Part shown: one piece after another, positions 1 to 8,979 of the stretch
Layout of the letters: each line of letters begins with the position of its first letter
How positions within the stretch are numbered: position 1 is the stretch's first letter
NCBI RefSeq assembly: GCF_002196855.1
Contig: NZ_NIPW01000005.1
Location: forward strand, 186,001-250,000
DNA: 64,000 bases
Origin: Haematobacter genomosp. 1
GTDB lineage: Bacteria; Pseudomonadota; Alphaproteobacteria; Rhodobacterales; Rhodobacteraceae
Direction of reading: 5' to 3'
Translations under genes and position numbers: made by a program
The notes under the pieces: model-generated
Seen by the model: the letters and a program-made list of their open reading frames with translations, nothing else
The model's database searches: none
What the model was told of the DNA's origin: nothing

Positions 1-305
1 GCCACGTGCAAAAGCGCCTCCATCACATCCTCCTGGCTCGCGCCGGTATTGGCGGTGGCGCGGATGTGCATGGCAAGCTCATGGTCGTTCCCCAGCCCCG
101 CAAGGAGCGCGATCGTCAGCATCGAGCGCTCCCGGAGAGAGATCGTGTCGCGCGACCAGACGCGGCCCCATGCAGCATCGGTGATGAGCTCCTGAAAGGG
201 CTGATCGAGCGGGCTCTTGGCGGCCTCCGCCCGGTCCACATGCGCATCGCCGAGAACACGGCGACGGGTCGCCATTCCCTGCTCAAGAATATCCGTCACT
301 GGCAT
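1..305 (-). CDS. pcaC: 4-carboxymuconolactone decarboxylase, partial (C-terminus beyond left edge)
   Basis: PcaC decarboxylates 4-carboxymuconolactone to 3-oxoadipate enol-lactone in the protocatechuate branch of the beta-ketoadipate pathway, in the cytoplasm. The first 101 residues are present, beginning MPVTDILEQGMATRRRVLGD. They include the typical carboxymuconolactone decarboxylase core, LRERSMLTIALLAGLGNDHE followed by LAMHIRATANTGAS and EDVMEALLHVA. The family is usually about 130 residues, so roughly 25-30 are lost off the left edge. The ATG at 303-305 overlaps the 3' end of pcaD by 10 bases, so the two are co-transcribed and probably translationally coupled. The gene order pcaD-pcaC divergent from pcaQ is the usual alphaproteobacterial arrangement; pcaHGB would be expected further left. 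Confidence 0.9.
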   Translation of the reverse strand, partial: MPVTDILEQGMATRRRVLGDAHVDRAEAAKSPLDQPFQELITDAAWGRVWSRDTISLRERSMLTIALLAGLGNDHELAMHIRATANTGASQEDVMEALLHV

Positions 306-1072
306 GTTCCCCTCAGAAATGGTGTCAATATGGCCGCGTAAGCCTTTGTATCTTCTACACATGGTATATGCGCGACTCCCTCCATCCGATGAAGGACCGC
401 GCCGTCAACAAGGGAAGCCGTCCCTGCAACGAGATCGGGAGGTGTCGCGCCATCCTCGCTGCCCGCGATAACGATCACCGGCACCTTGATCTGGCGCGTC
501 GTTTCCGTCAGATCGGCGGCGGCAATGGCTTTGCAGGCGGCGATATAGCCTTCCGCCGGGGTACGGACGAGCATGTTGCGCCACAGCGCAAGCTCGGGCC
601 GCGTCCGATAGGCCTCGGCGAACCAGCGCTCCATCACTGCGTCAGCAATGCTCTCCAAGCCATTGTCTTTGACGGCATCAACGCGAGAAAGCCAGCTTTC
701 CGCAGTCCCGATCTTCGCCGCCGTATTGGAGAGGACGAGCCCCCGGATCAGCTCCGGGCGGGTAGCGGTCAGCGCCTGCCCGATAAGGCCGCCGATGGAC
801 AGACCGACGAACACCACCGGCCCTCCCACAGCTTCGATAAGCGCTGCCGCATCGTCCGCCAGTTCGGAGATGCTGGTTTCCGCGATATCGGACAGGCCGT
901 GTCCGGGTTTGTCATAGCGAATGAAGCGAAAACCCTCGGGCAGATGCGGCAGAAGCGCATCCCACAGGTGCATATCGGTCCCCAGCGAATTCGCAAAGAT
1001 GACAGCCGGCCCGCTGTCCGCCCCATCCACACGGTAATGCATCGCCCCCCAGGGGCGCGTCAGAACTTGCAT
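296..1072 (-). CDS. pcaD: 3-oxoadipate enol-lactonase
   Basis: An alpha/beta hydrolase of 258 residues that hydrolyses 3-oxoadipate enol-lactone to 3-oxoadipate. The nucleophile elbow GLSIGG puts the catalytic serine near residue 92. The oxyanion/N-terminal motif FANSLGTDMHLWD, the segment RYDKPGHGLS, an acid region GSEDGATPP and a C-terminal GVAHIPCVE with the catalytic histidine are all visible. The ATG at 1070-1072 was chosen because the family begins just before the substrate-like strand MHYRVDG; the much longer in-frame extension upstream runs antisense through pcaQ. It is the first gene of the leftward pca operon, 42 bp from the divergent pcaQ start, so its promoter must lie in that short gap. 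Confidence 0.92.
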   Translation of the reverse strand: MQVLTRPWGAMHYRVDGADSGPAVIFANSLGTDMHLWDALLPHLPEGFRFIRYDKPGHGLSDIAETSISELADDAAALIEAVGGPVVFVGLSIGGLIGQALTATRPELIRGLVLSNTAAKIGTAESWLSRVDAVKDNGLESIADAVMERWFAEAYRTRPELALWRNMLVRTPAEGYIAACKAIAAADLTETTRQIKVPVIVIAGSEDGATPPDLVAGTASLVDGAVLHRMEGVAHIPCVEDTKAYAAILTPFLRGTCQ

Positions 1073-1114
1073 GATCTCCTCCACATTCCCATAATCTGCC
1101 ACAAGGAAAAACCG

Positions 1115-2065
1115 ATGGATAATGCAAAAAGCGTGCATATGGATAACTCGGAGAGCATACATCCAGCGGTGAAGCTTCGGCACATTCGGACCTTTCTGGA
1201 TATTGCGAGCGAGGGGAATCTTTCTGCGGTCGCGCGGCGGCAGGGCATTACGCAGCCCGCCCTGTCGCGCACCCTGGCCGAGCTGGAGACCCTTCTCGGT
1301 CAGCCGCTGTTTCTGCGTCAGGGGCGGCGGCTCGTGCTGACTGAGGGGGGCGCCCTGTTTCGGCGGCATGCGACGGCTTCCCTGCAATCGCTGGAGGCGG
1401 GCGCCGCGGCCCTTCGCCCGCGCGCGGGAGGCACGCTGCGGGTTGGTGTCCTTCCGACGGTAGCAAGCTGGTTCTTTCCCCGCGTCGCGCTCCGCTTCCG
1501 CGAGATACGGCCGGAGATGGTGCTGGCGGTGGAGACGGGTCCGCATTTCCACCTGATGCGCCAGTTGCGGGAAGGCGGTATCGACCTGATGATCGGCCGG
1601 CTGCCGGAGGCGCGGGACATGGCGGGGCTGAGCTTCGAGCACCTGTATGAAGAAGATATCGTACTGGCCGCCCGCCAGGATCACCCCCTGCTCGACCTTC
1701 CGCCTGCCGAGGCGCTGGCGCGGTCGCCGCTCATCCTGCCACCTGTCACGGCGATCATCCGGCGGCCCGTGGACGACTATCTGGCCTCTGTCGGCCTGCC
1801 CAATCTGCGACCGGCGGTGGAGACCGTCTCGCTCGCCATCGGGCGCGCGATCTGCCGCGGGTCCGATGCCCTGTGGTTCATCTCTCGCGGCGTCATCGCG
1901 GAGGAACTGGAGCGGGGAGAGATGGCGCTGCTGCCGGTGAAGGCGCGCTTCCTTGCCGGAGCGGTGGGCACCACCCGGCGCCAGACGCATGAAGCACCGG
2001 GGCTGGAGACGCTGGAAGAAATCGCTCGAGACATTGCGCGGACGGTGCCATCGACCGGCGGTTGA
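1115..2065 (+). CDS. pcaQ: LysR-type regulator of the pca operon
   Basis: LysR-family transcription factor of 316 residues. The N-terminal winged HTH (about residues 18-75) carries KLRHIRTFLDIASEGNLSAV and ARRQGITQPALSRTLAELE; an effector domain follows (about 95-300). PcaQ-type regulators activate pca genes in response to beta-carboxy-muconate-type intermediates. The ATG at 1115 was chosen because an AAGGA lies 7 bases upstream; a second ATG at 1139 is possible. The divergent position against pcaD, with 42 bp between the starts, is the main ground for the pcaQ name. No clean LysR dyad could be picked out in that gap. Confidence 0.85.
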   Translation: MDNAKSVHMDNSESIHPAVKLRHIRTFLDIASEGNLSAVARRQGITQPALSRTLAELETLLGQPLFLRQGRRLVLTEGGALFRRHATASLQSLEAGAAALRPRAGGTLRVGVLPTVASWFFPRVALRFREIRPEMVLAVETGPHFHLMRQLREGGIDLMIGRLPEARDMAGLSFEHLYEEDIVLAARQDHPLLDLPPAEALARSPLILPPVTAIIRRPVDDYLASVGLPNLRPAVETVSLAIGRAICRGSDALWFISRGVIAEELERGEMALLPVKARFLAGAVGTTRRQTHEAPGLETLEEIARDIARTVPSTGG

Positions 2066-2114
2066 GACATCACTTCGGGGTGAAACTCCGGGACGCGGCA
2101 AAACCGCAGCTTAA

Positions 2115-3113
2115 ATGGTGCTGATGGATCGCCGTCTTTTCCTTGTTCTCGCCGCTGCGACACCCCTGTTCCCTCTCGCGGCTCATGCCTGCGTGGCGCT
2201 TCAGCCGCTGGTGGAGGAGGCGGAAAGTCTCCAGCCGCTCGAAACCCTGCTCGTGGCGCAGCGGGGCACCGTCATCGCGGCGCAGGGATATCGCGGGCAC
2301 GCGCCCGACCAGCCGAAGAATATCAAGTCGGCGTCCAAATCGGTGATCTCCGCCATGGTCGGAATGGCCATCGAGCGGGGGATGCTGGACGGCGTGGACC
2401 AGCGGATCGCTCCCCTGCTCCGCAGCGATCTTCCGCAGGACCCCGATCCCCTGATGGAGGAGATCACCATCGGGCATCTGCTGTCCATGCAGGCGGGGCT
2501 GGGACGGACATCCGGGCCGAACTACGGTCGCTGGGTCTCCAGCGGCAACTGGGTCCGCGCGGCCCTTGCCATGCCGTTCGAAGCGCGACCGGGCGAAGGG
2601 ATGCTCTATTCCACCGGATCCACCCATCTGCTGTCCGCGATCCTCACGCGGGCGGGCGGGCGGTCGAGCCTTTCGCTGGCGCGGGACTGGTTCGGCCCGC
2701 TGGAAGGCTTCGCCATCACCGGCTGGGACCGCGATCCGCAGGGCGTCTATCTGGGCGGCAACCAGATGGCCATGACACCCCGTTCGCTGCTGTCCTTCGG
2801 CGAGCTTTACCGGCGCGACGGCCTGAACGCGGCCGGCGAGCGCCTGCTCCCCGCCCGCTGGATTGCCGAGTCGTGGACGCCCCGCACGCGCTCCCGCTTC
2901 AACGGCGACGGATATGGCTACGGCTGGTTCCTCCGCCGCATCGGGGGCGAGGAGGTCCGTTACGGTTGGGGCTATGGCGGCCAGATGGTCTATGTCGTGC
3001 CCGGACGGGAGATGACCGTGGTCATGACCTCCGACGATAGCATCCCCTCCGCCCGGACCGGTCACCGGAGCGACCTCCACGACCTGCTCGCCCGCATCCT
3101 TGCCGCATGTTGA
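2115..3113 (+). CDS. Secreted serine hydrolase, beta-lactamase class C / penicillin-binding fold
   Basis: A 332-residue protein with an N-terminal signal peptide (LFLVLAAATPLFPLAAHA), so it is probably periplasmic. It has the serine hydrolase signature SxxK in KSASKSVISA (Ser near 72, Lys near 75). YST in LYSTGSTHLLSA could be the second motif and WGYGGQ near the C-terminus the HGG-like third motif. Members of this clan include esterases, D-aminopeptidases and 6-aminohexanoate-dimer-type hydrolases, and the sequence alone does not settle the substrate. A true class C beta-lactamase would show YxN, which is absent. The gene stands between pcaQ and the convergent argE-like gene. It may start at the in-frame ATG at 2124. 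Confidence 0.8.
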   Translation: MVLMDRRLFLVLAAATPLFPLAAHACVALQPLVEEAESLQPLETLLVAQRGTVIAAQGYRGHAPDQPKNIKSASKSVISAMVGMAIERGMLDGVDQRIAPLLRSDLPQDPDPLMEEITIGHLLSMQAGLGRTSGPNYGRWVSSGNWVRAALAMPFEARPGEGMLYSTGSTHLLSAILTRAGGRSSLSLARDWFGPLEGFAITGWDRDPQGVYLGGNQMAMTPRSLLSFGELYRRDGLNAAGERLLPARWIAESWTPRTRSRFNGDGYGYGWFLRRIGGEEVRYGWGYGGQMVYVVPGREMTVVMTSDDSIPSARTGHRSDLHDLLARILAAC

Positions 3114-3114
3114 C

Positions 3115-4290
3115 TCACGCGGCCTGCTTCGCCCGGCTCCAGTCGATCAGCCGCTCCATGAACCGGTCGCAGAGCTGAAGCTGCGCCTCACTGATGTATT
3201 CGTCAGGCTTGTGCGCATCGGCGATGGAGCCCGGCCCGCAGATGATCGTCGGCACACCCAGCGTTTCGGAAAAGCGGCCCCCCTCCGTGCCATAGGCAAC
3301 GCTGGAGGTTCCATTGGCCGCGGCAAGCGACAGGCCCCTCACCGTCGCCTGCGACTCCGGTGGCGTGGCAAGGCCGGGGAATGCGGCATAGACATCAAGG
3401 TCGATCCCGGTCTCCGGCGCGCGCGCCTTCATCTCTCCATCCAGCGTGCCGATATAATCGCTCAGCTCCGCGACCAGCGCGTCCGGATCCTCTCCCGGCA
3501 GCACGCGGAACTCCCCAAGGATCACCGCTTCATCCGGCACGATGTTCAGCGCGGTTCCGCCGTGGAACGTGCCCACATGCGCCGTGGAGTGAGGCACGTC
3601 ATAGGCCGGGTTCTGCCTGTCGGACGCCGCAAGCCGCCCCGCGATCTCCCGCATCTTCGCCACGATCAAGGCGCCGTATTCGACCGCATTCACCCCATCC
3701 GGCGCAAGCGAGGAATGGCATGACCGACCGCGAACGGTGATTCGCATGGAGCGCTTTGCCTTGTGTCCCACCACGAGGGACATCATCGTCGGCTCTCCCA
3801 CCACACAGAAATCGGGTTTCACAGGCTGCGCAGCCAGCCAGTCGATCAGTCCGATCACGCCGATGCACCCCACTTCCTCGTCATAGGAGAAGGCGAGATG
3901 GATCGGTCGGGCGAGCGGCGCTGCAAGCATCCTGGGCACCGCCGCGAGGGCGCAGGCAAGAAACCCCTTCATGTCGCAAGCACCGCGTGCATAGAGATTG
4001 CCCCCCCGCGGCGTGAGGGTGAAGGGATCGCTCGTCCACACCTGTCCCGCAACAGGCACGGTGTCGGTATGCCCCGACAGGATCGTTCCCGGCACGTCGG
4101 CAGGCCCGATCGTCGCCCAAAGGTTCGCCTTTTCTCCGGTCGCGTCGAATATGCGGTGGCTCTCGATACCAAGCTCCGCAAGATAGTCCGCGACGTAGTC
4201 GATCAGCGGCAGGTTCGAATTGCAGCTCGTCGTGTCGAAGGCGACAAGACGGGACAGAACCTCCGCACTGGTCGGGGTGGGCATGGTCAT
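3115..4290 (-). CDS. argE: Acetylornithine deacetylase-like M20 metallopeptidase
   Basis: An M20 family zinc hydrolase of 391 residues. SGHTDTVPV (His near 74, Asp near 76), GACDMKGF (Asp near 106) and YDEEVGCIG (paired Glu near 138-139) supply the metal ligands and catalytic glutamate, and GTEGGRF near the C-terminus fits the ArgE/DapE group. ArgE hydrolyses N-acetyl-ornithine. The position argues for a catabolic N-acyl amino acid deacylase instead of an arginine pathway role: its ATG overlaps by 4 bases the stop of a LysR gene whose divergent neighbour is a peptide transporter with an M20D hydrolase. The symbol therefore reflects family resemblance only. Confidence 0.75.
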   Translation of the reverse strand: MTMPTPTSAEVLSRLVAFDTTSCNSNLPLIDYVADYLAELGIESHRIFDATGEKANLWATIGPADVPGTILSGHTDTVPVAGQVWTSDPFTLTPRGGNLYARGACDMKGFLACALAAVPRMLAAPLARPIHLAFSYDEEVGCIGVIGLIDWLAAQPVKPDFCVVGEPTMMSLVVGHKAKRSMRITVRGRSCHSSLAPDGVNAVEYGALIVAKMREIAGRLAASDRQNPAYDVPHSTAHVGTFHGGTALNIVPDEAVILGEFRVLPGEDPDALVAELSDYIGTLDGEMKARAPETGIDLDVYAAFPGLATPPESQATVRGLSLAAANGTSSVAYGTEGGRFSETLGVPTIICGPGSIADAHKPDEYISEAQLQLCDRFMERLIDWSRAKQAA

Positions 4291-5279
4291 CTCCTTTGGG
4301 TAAGCGCGCCAGGGCTGAAGCGATCGACGAGTTCGGCGCGCACCATTTGGATGAAATCGGCGGCAGCAGGGCTGATCGGCTGGCTGGAAGGCGTGAGAAA
4401 TGAGGTGCGATAGGGCACTGCGGGCGTGAAAGGCCGGATCACCACCCCGGGAGCAAGGCGGTGGGCGATCGGAAAGGGGTTCAGCAGGGCTACACCCAGC
4501 CCTTCCGCAACGAATTCCGCGGCAGAGACGGCTGTCGCGGTCTCAACCACGATGGACGGTGTGACGCCCGCCCGCTCCAGCACCCTGTCTATGGCGATGC
4601 GGCCCGAATGGCGGCGCGTCAATGCGACGAACGGCTCCCCTGTCAGGTCGGCCGGTTCAATGACCTCCTTCGCCGCCAGCCGGTGGCGGGAGGGCAGCGC
4701 GCAGACCGCCTCGCTCGCCAGCACGACCTCGGTTCGCACGGCCGGGTGAGACGGCACCGTATCCGTCAGCGCGACTTCGTAACGCCCCTCCGCCACTCCG
4801 GTGATGAGCGCGTCGGATGCAACCACCTCGAACGTCACCTCCAGATCCGGGTTCATCTTGATGAAACGGGCAACGCGGGAAGGCAGGAAGCGGTGTGCGA
4901 TGGTCGGCGGAGCGGCGACGACCATCCGCCCCGCATGCCCCCGTCCCTTCTGCCGCGGCGCCTCGGGGCGGGAAATACGCTCCAGCGCCGCGAACACCGG
5001 CCCCAGTTCCTCGTTTATAATGAGACAATCCGTCGTCGGCACCAGCCTGCCACCCGACCGGTCAAACAAGGTCCGTCCCAACGCCTCCTCAAGCTGTGCC
5101 AAAGCCCGGCTGATTGCCGGCTGCGTAAGGCCGAGCCTGCGGGCCGCCGTCGTCGCGGTCCCTGCCTCCACCAGAGCGCGGAGCACCTCCAGCTCTCGCA
5201 GAGTCAGGTTGAACCGGCGCTCCCCCCCGCGCCCATCATCTGCTGCGCTCACATCCGCTTCCCTATAACCATTTTGCAT
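4287..5279 (-). CDS. LysR-family transcriptional regulator
   Basis: LysR-type regulator of 330 residues. The HTH is at about residues 27-85 (LTLRELEVLRALVEAGTATT, LGLTQPAISRALAQLE) and a periplasmic-binding-like effector domain follows. It is translated with the argE-like gene (ATGA overlap) and is divergent from the peptide transporter operon, whose first gene begins 130 bp away, so that operon is its most likely target. A GTG nine codons in, behind AGGGAAGCGGAT, has a better ribosome site than the annotated ATG and may be the true start. No effector can be deduced from sequence. Confidence 0.85.
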   Translation of the reverse strand: MQNGYREADVSAADDGRGGERRFNLTLRELEVLRALVEAGTATTAARRLGLTQPAISRALAQLEEALGRTLFDRSGGRLVPTTDCLIINEELGPVFAALERISRPEAPRQKGRGHAGRMVVAAPPTIAHRFLPSRVARFIKMNPDLEVTFEVVASDALITGVAEGRYEVALTDTVPSHPAVRTEVVLASEAVCALPSRHRLAAKEVIEPADLTGEPFVALTRRHSGRIAIDRVLERAGVTPSIVVETATAVSAAEFVAEGLGVALLNPFPIAHRLAPGVVIRPFTPAVPYRTSFLTPSSQPISPAAADFIQMVRAELVDRFSPGALTQRR

Positions 5280-5409
5280 GATTTATGGACTTGGATATTT
5301 CAATAACTCATACTACGCTGAACTCCAAGGGGCATGGTCCGGCTTTTCCGCGGGGCCTGCCGCTTCACTAAGAAACATAAGAAAACGACCAACTGACAGG
5401 GTGATCAAC

Positions 5410-7020
5410 ATGCAAGCGACCTGGCGAACCCTCGCCTTAGCCACGCATTTTTCGTCCACCGCGCTCGTTTCGGCGGTTTCGGCGCAGAACCTTCGCATCG
5501 GCCTTGCGTCGGAGCCGACTTCGATGGATCCGCAGTTCCACAACCTCGCAACCAATACGCAGGTTCGGTTGAGCATCTTCGAGTCACTGCTCGATCAGGA
5601 TGCCGTGCAGGCCCTGCAACCCAAGCTCGCCACCGAATGGGAGGCGCTGGACGAGACCACATGGCGGTTCCGGCTGCGCGAGGATGTCGCCTTCCACAAC
5701 GGCACCCCCTTTACCGCGCGTGACGTGATCTACAGCGTCTGCCGCATTCCGATGGTGGAGAACTCGCCCTCCTCCTTCTCCATCTACACGAAATCCGTGG
5801 CAGGCATGGAGGCGGAGAACGACCACTCCGTCATCATCCGCACTGACGGCCCCAACCCCCTCCTGCCCGTGGAAAGCTCGACCTGGGCAATCATGTCGGC
5901 AGATGCCAGCGGTGCCACGGACGACCTCGCCTTCAAGAAGGGCGGTTGCGAGGGGATGGGGGAGGTGCCGCAGCAGGCAGCCTTCAACTCCCCGGCTCTC
6001 GTCGTCGGAACGGGGCCCTACAAGCTCAAGGAATTCACCCGCGGGTCGCAGATCGTGCTGACACGGGCGGAGGATTACTGGGGCGACAAGTCGGAATGGG
6101 AGACGATCACGCTCCGCCCCATCAGCAGCGCCGGTCCGCGCGTCGCGGCCCTTCTGGCGGGTGACGTTGATCTGATCGAGGCCCCGCCCGTGCAGGACCT
6201 GCCGCGCATCAAGAATGCGGGCTTCAACGTGGTGGATGCGCTTTCCAACCGTGTGATCTATATCGCGCTGTTCCAGGACGGCGCCCACAAGGGCATCGCC
6301 GGAGCCGACGGGAAAAACCCGCTGGAGGACTCCCGCGTGCGGGAGGCCATGTCCCTCGCCATCAACCGCGAAGCAATCGTGGACCGGATCATGAGCGGCT
6401 ACGCTACCCCTGCGGGCGAGCTTCTGCCGCCGCCGATGTTCGGCACTTCCGGGCGCCCGGCCGATGGTTATGATCCCGAGAAGGCCAAGCAGCTCATGGC
6501 GGAGGCCGGCTACCCGAACGGCTTCGAACTGACGCTCGGCACGCCGAACGACCGGTACATCAATGATGAACAGGTGGCGCAGGCGGTGGCGCAGATGCTG
6601 AGCCGGATCGGCATCCGCACCAAGGTTGACGCGACGACGGCGAGCCAGTTCTTCTCCCGCCGGAACGCACTCGACTATCCGGCCTTCCTGGCAGGCTGGG
6701 GCGCGGCATCGGGCGAGATGTCGTCTCCGCTGAAGTCGCTGGTGGCGACCTACAACCCCGACGCGGGGCTGGGCGTGACCAATGCCGGGCGCTACACCAA
6801 TCCGGAGATGGATGCTCTGCTGGAAAAGGCGATGGTCACGATCGATGATGACGAACGCTCCGAACTGCTCCAGCAGGCAGAGAACATCGTTCTGAACGAG
6901 CACGGCATCCTGCCGCTTCACTACGAGCGCTCGGCCTGGGCGATGTCGCCCAAGGTGAACTATGAGCCGCGCGTCGATCAGTACACGCTTGCCCACACCG
7001 TGACGCAAGCCACCGACTGA
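5410..7020 (+). CDS. Peptide-type ABC transporter substrate-binding protein (SBP family 5)
   Basis: A 536-residue extracytoplasmic binding protein. The signal peptide ends near VSAVSAQ, and the family-5 signature follows: GLASEPTSMDPQFHN, FRLREDVAFHNGTPFTARDV, VGTGPYKLKEF and DYPAFLAGWG. Such proteins deliver di- and oligopeptides, or related amides, to DppBC/OppBC permeases. The ATG at 5410 directly follows a good ribosome site (AGGGTGA) and starts the signal peptide; an upstream in-frame ATG at 5278 would add an implausible leader. It heads the operon with two permeases, two ATPases and an M20D hydrolase. The 130 bp upstream should carry the promoter and the LysR site. Confidence 0.9.
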   Translation: MQATWRTLALATHFSSTALVSAVSAQNLRIGLASEPTSMDPQFHNLATNTQVRLSIFESLLDQDAVQALQPKLATEWEALDETTWRFRLREDVAFHNGTPFTARDVIYSVCRIPMVENSPSSFSIYTKSVAGMEAENDHSVIIRTDGPNPLLPVESSTWAIMSADASGATDDLAFKKGGCEGMGEVPQQAAFNSPALVVGTGPYKLKEFTRGSQIVLTRAEDYWGDKSEWETITLRPISSAGPRVAALLAGDVDLIEAPPVQDLPRIKNAGFNVVDALSNRVIYIALFQDGAHKGIAGADGKNPLEDSRVREAMSLAINREAIVDRIMSGYATPAGELLPPPMFGTSGRPADGYDPEKAKQLMAEAGYPNGFELTLGTPNDRYINDEQVAQAVAQMLSRIGIRTKVDATTASQFFSRRNALDYPAFLAGWGAASGEMSSPLKSLVATYNPDAGLGVTNAGRYTNPEMDALLEKAMVTIDDDERSELLQQAENIVLNEHGILPLHYERSAWAMSPKVNYEPRVDQYTLAHTVTQATD

Positions 7021-7084
7021 CGACCGCGCGATGCGTCGGGCCAATCCGGCCCGGCGCCTTGCCCGAACGCCAGAGTTCCCTCTC

Positions 7085-8062
7085 ATGATCGTCTATCTGC
7101 TGCGCCGCATCGGCCAGAGCATTCTCGCCGTCGTCGTGATGGCCGTTCTCGTCTTTCTCGGCGTCTATGCCATCGGCAACCCCGTCGATATCCTCATCAG
7201 CCCGGACGCCACTCAGGCGGAGATCCGGGCCACCATTGCGCGTCTGGGCCTCGACCAGCCGCTCTGGCAACAGTTTCTCACCTTTGCGGGCAATGCGCTC
7301 AGGGGCGACCTGGGCATATCCTTCGTGTACGGACGCCCCGCCCTGCAGATCATTCTGGAACGGATGCCGGCCACGTTCGAGTTGGCCTTTGTGGCGCTGT
7401 TCATCTCTGTCCTGCTTGGAATTCCGCTCGGCATCTATGCGGGGTTGAAGCCCGAAAGCATCGGCGGACGCTCCGTGATGGCCGGTTCGATCCTGGGATT
7501 CTCGCTGCCCAACTTCTGGCAGGGGATGATCCTGATCCTTGTCTTCGCGGTCTATCTCGGCTGGCTGCCCGCGGGCGGCCGTGGCCCGACCGTTTCCGTG
7601 CTGGGCGTGCCGGTGAGCTTTCTCACGCCGCAGGGCTGGGTCTATCTCCTGCTTCCGGCAATGAACCTCGCGCTGTTCAAGATGGCGCTGGTCATCCGCC
7701 TTGCCCGCGCCAACACGCGAGAGGTGAGCCTGCAGGACTACATCAAGTTCGCCCGCGCCAAGGGCTTGTCCCGCAACCGGATCGTCACCGTGCATGTCCT
7801 CAAGAACATCATGATCCCGCTCGTCACCGTACTGGGGCTGGAACTCGGCTCAATGGTCGCCTTCGCGATCGTCACGGAGACGGTCTTTGCGTGGCCAGGC
7901 ATGGGCAAGCTGCTGATCGACTCCATCAACCTGCTCGATCGTCCGGTGATCGTTGCCTACCTGATGCTGACAGTGGTCATCATCGTTACCATCAACCTCG
8001 TGGTGGACGTGCTCTATACGATGCTCGACCCCCGCGTCCGGCTGTCAGAGGTGAAAGGATGA
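7085..8062 (+). CDS. Peptide-type ABC transporter permease, DppB-like
   Basis: Inner-membrane permease of 325 residues with the DppB/OppB layout. The first helix directly follows MIVYLLRRIGQSILAVVV, a long periplasmic loop carries the RATIARLGLDQPLWQQF motif, and five further helices follow. The EAA-type loop that docks the ATPase is at IKFARAKGLSRNRIVTVHVL, about residues 220-240. The ATG at 7085 was chosen because it starts at the conserved N-terminal helix. The stop codon overlaps the next permease start (ATGA). It pairs with the downstream DppC-like permease to form the channel. Confidence 0.92.
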   Translation: MIVYLLRRIGQSILAVVVMAVLVFLGVYAIGNPVDILISPDATQAEIRATIARLGLDQPLWQQFLTFAGNALRGDLGISFVYGRPALQIILERMPATFELAFVALFISVLLGIPLGIYAGLKPESIGGRSVMAGSILGFSLPNFWQGMILILVFAVYLGWLPAGGRGPTVSVLGVPVSFLTPQGWVYLLLPAMNLALFKMALVIRLARANTREVSLQDYIKFARAKGLSRNRIVTVHVLKNIMIPLVTVLGLELGSMVAFAIVTETVFAWPGMGKLLIDSINLLDRPVIVAYLMLTVVIIVTINLVVDVLYTMLDPRVRLSEVKG

Positions 8063-8979
8063 CCGATACGGTTGAAACCACGGCCTCCGCCCCGCGCAAA
8101 CCCCGGATGCAGTCGCCGGTGTGGCGGATCCTGAGGGGCTTTGCAGAAGACCGGCTGGCGCTTATCGGGTTTCTGGTATTCGCCGCCGTCGTTCTGCTGG
8201 CAATCGCGGCACCCCTGATCGCCCCGCAGAACCCCTATGACCTTGCTCAGCTTGACATCATGGACGGTGGCCTTGCACCCGCCGAGACCAGCTTCTCCGG
8301 CATGACCTATTGGCTGGGCACCGATCCGCAGGGGCGCGACATGCTCTCCGCCATCCTTTACGGGTTGCGGATTTCGCTGCTCGTCGCGCTGGTCTCCCTC
8401 GGCTGCGCCATCTTGATCGGCGTGATCGCGGGCACGGCCTCCGCCTATTTCGGGGGGCGGGTGGACACGTTCATCATGCGCATCGTGGATCTGCAGTTGT
8501 CATTTCCCTCCATTCTCGTGGCACTGATACTGCTCGCGCTGTTCGGGCGGGGGGTGGACAAGGTCATCCTCGCCCTCATCATCGTGCAGTGGGCCTATTA
8601 TGCCCGCACGGTGCGCTCCTCCGCCATCGTGGAACGGCGGAAGGACTATATCGACGCCGCACGCTGTCTTGCGCTGTCGCATCGCCGGATCATGTTCCGC
8701 CACCTGCTGCCGAACTGCCTGCCGCCGCTGATCGTTGTCGGCACGGTGCAGATCGCGCAGGCCATCGCGCTGGAGGCCACGCTTTCCTTCCTGGGCGTCG
8801 GCGTGCCGATCACGGAACCCTCGCTCGGCCTGCTGATCTCCAACGGCTACGACTATCTCCTGTCGGGCCGCTACTGGGTGAGCGTGTTTCCGGGGATCGC
8901 CCTGCTCGTCACGATCGTCTCCATCAACCTCGTCGGGGACAGGCTCCGCGACGTGCTGAACCCGAGGCTGCAGAAATGA
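8059..8979 (+). CDS. Peptide-type ABC transporter permease, DppC-like
   Basis: Second permease subunit, 306 residues. It has the DppC N-terminal extension, a first helix (LIGFLVFAAVVLLAIAAPLI), the conserved LGTDPQGRDMLSAILYGLRI segment at the second transmembrane block, and an EAA loop YIDAARCLALSHRRIMFRHL. The short N-terminal tail TVETTASAPRKPRM is cytoplasmic. The ATG overlaps the stop of the preceding permease and its own stop overlaps the following ATPase start, so the transporter subunits are translationally coupled. Confidence 0.92.
   Translation: MTDTVETTASAPRKPRMQSPVWRILRGFAEDRLALIGFLVFAAVVLLAIAAPLIAPQNPYDLAQLDIMDGGLAPAETSFSGMTYWLGTDPQGRDMLSAILYGLRISLLVALVSLGCAILIGVIAGTASAYFGGRVDTFIMRIVDLQLSFPSILVALILLALFGRGVDKVILALIIVQWAYYARTVRSSAIVERRKDYIDAARCLALSHRRIMFRHLLPNCLPPLIVVGTVQIAQAIALEATLSFLGVGVPITEPSLGLLISNGYDYLLSGRYWVSVFPGIALLVTIVSINLVGDRLRDVLNPRLQK

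Noticed and set aside
2115-3113. Antibiotic-resistance beta-lactamase
   Set aside because: The SxxK motif is present but YxN and a clear KTG/HGG motif are not; it fits secreted esterase or peptidase relatives equally well.
5309-5320. CATACTACGCTG upstream of the peptide transporter, like the left half of the TetR operator
   Set aside because: Only the half-site matches; the right arm (GTATG) is missing, and the locus has its own LysR regulator.
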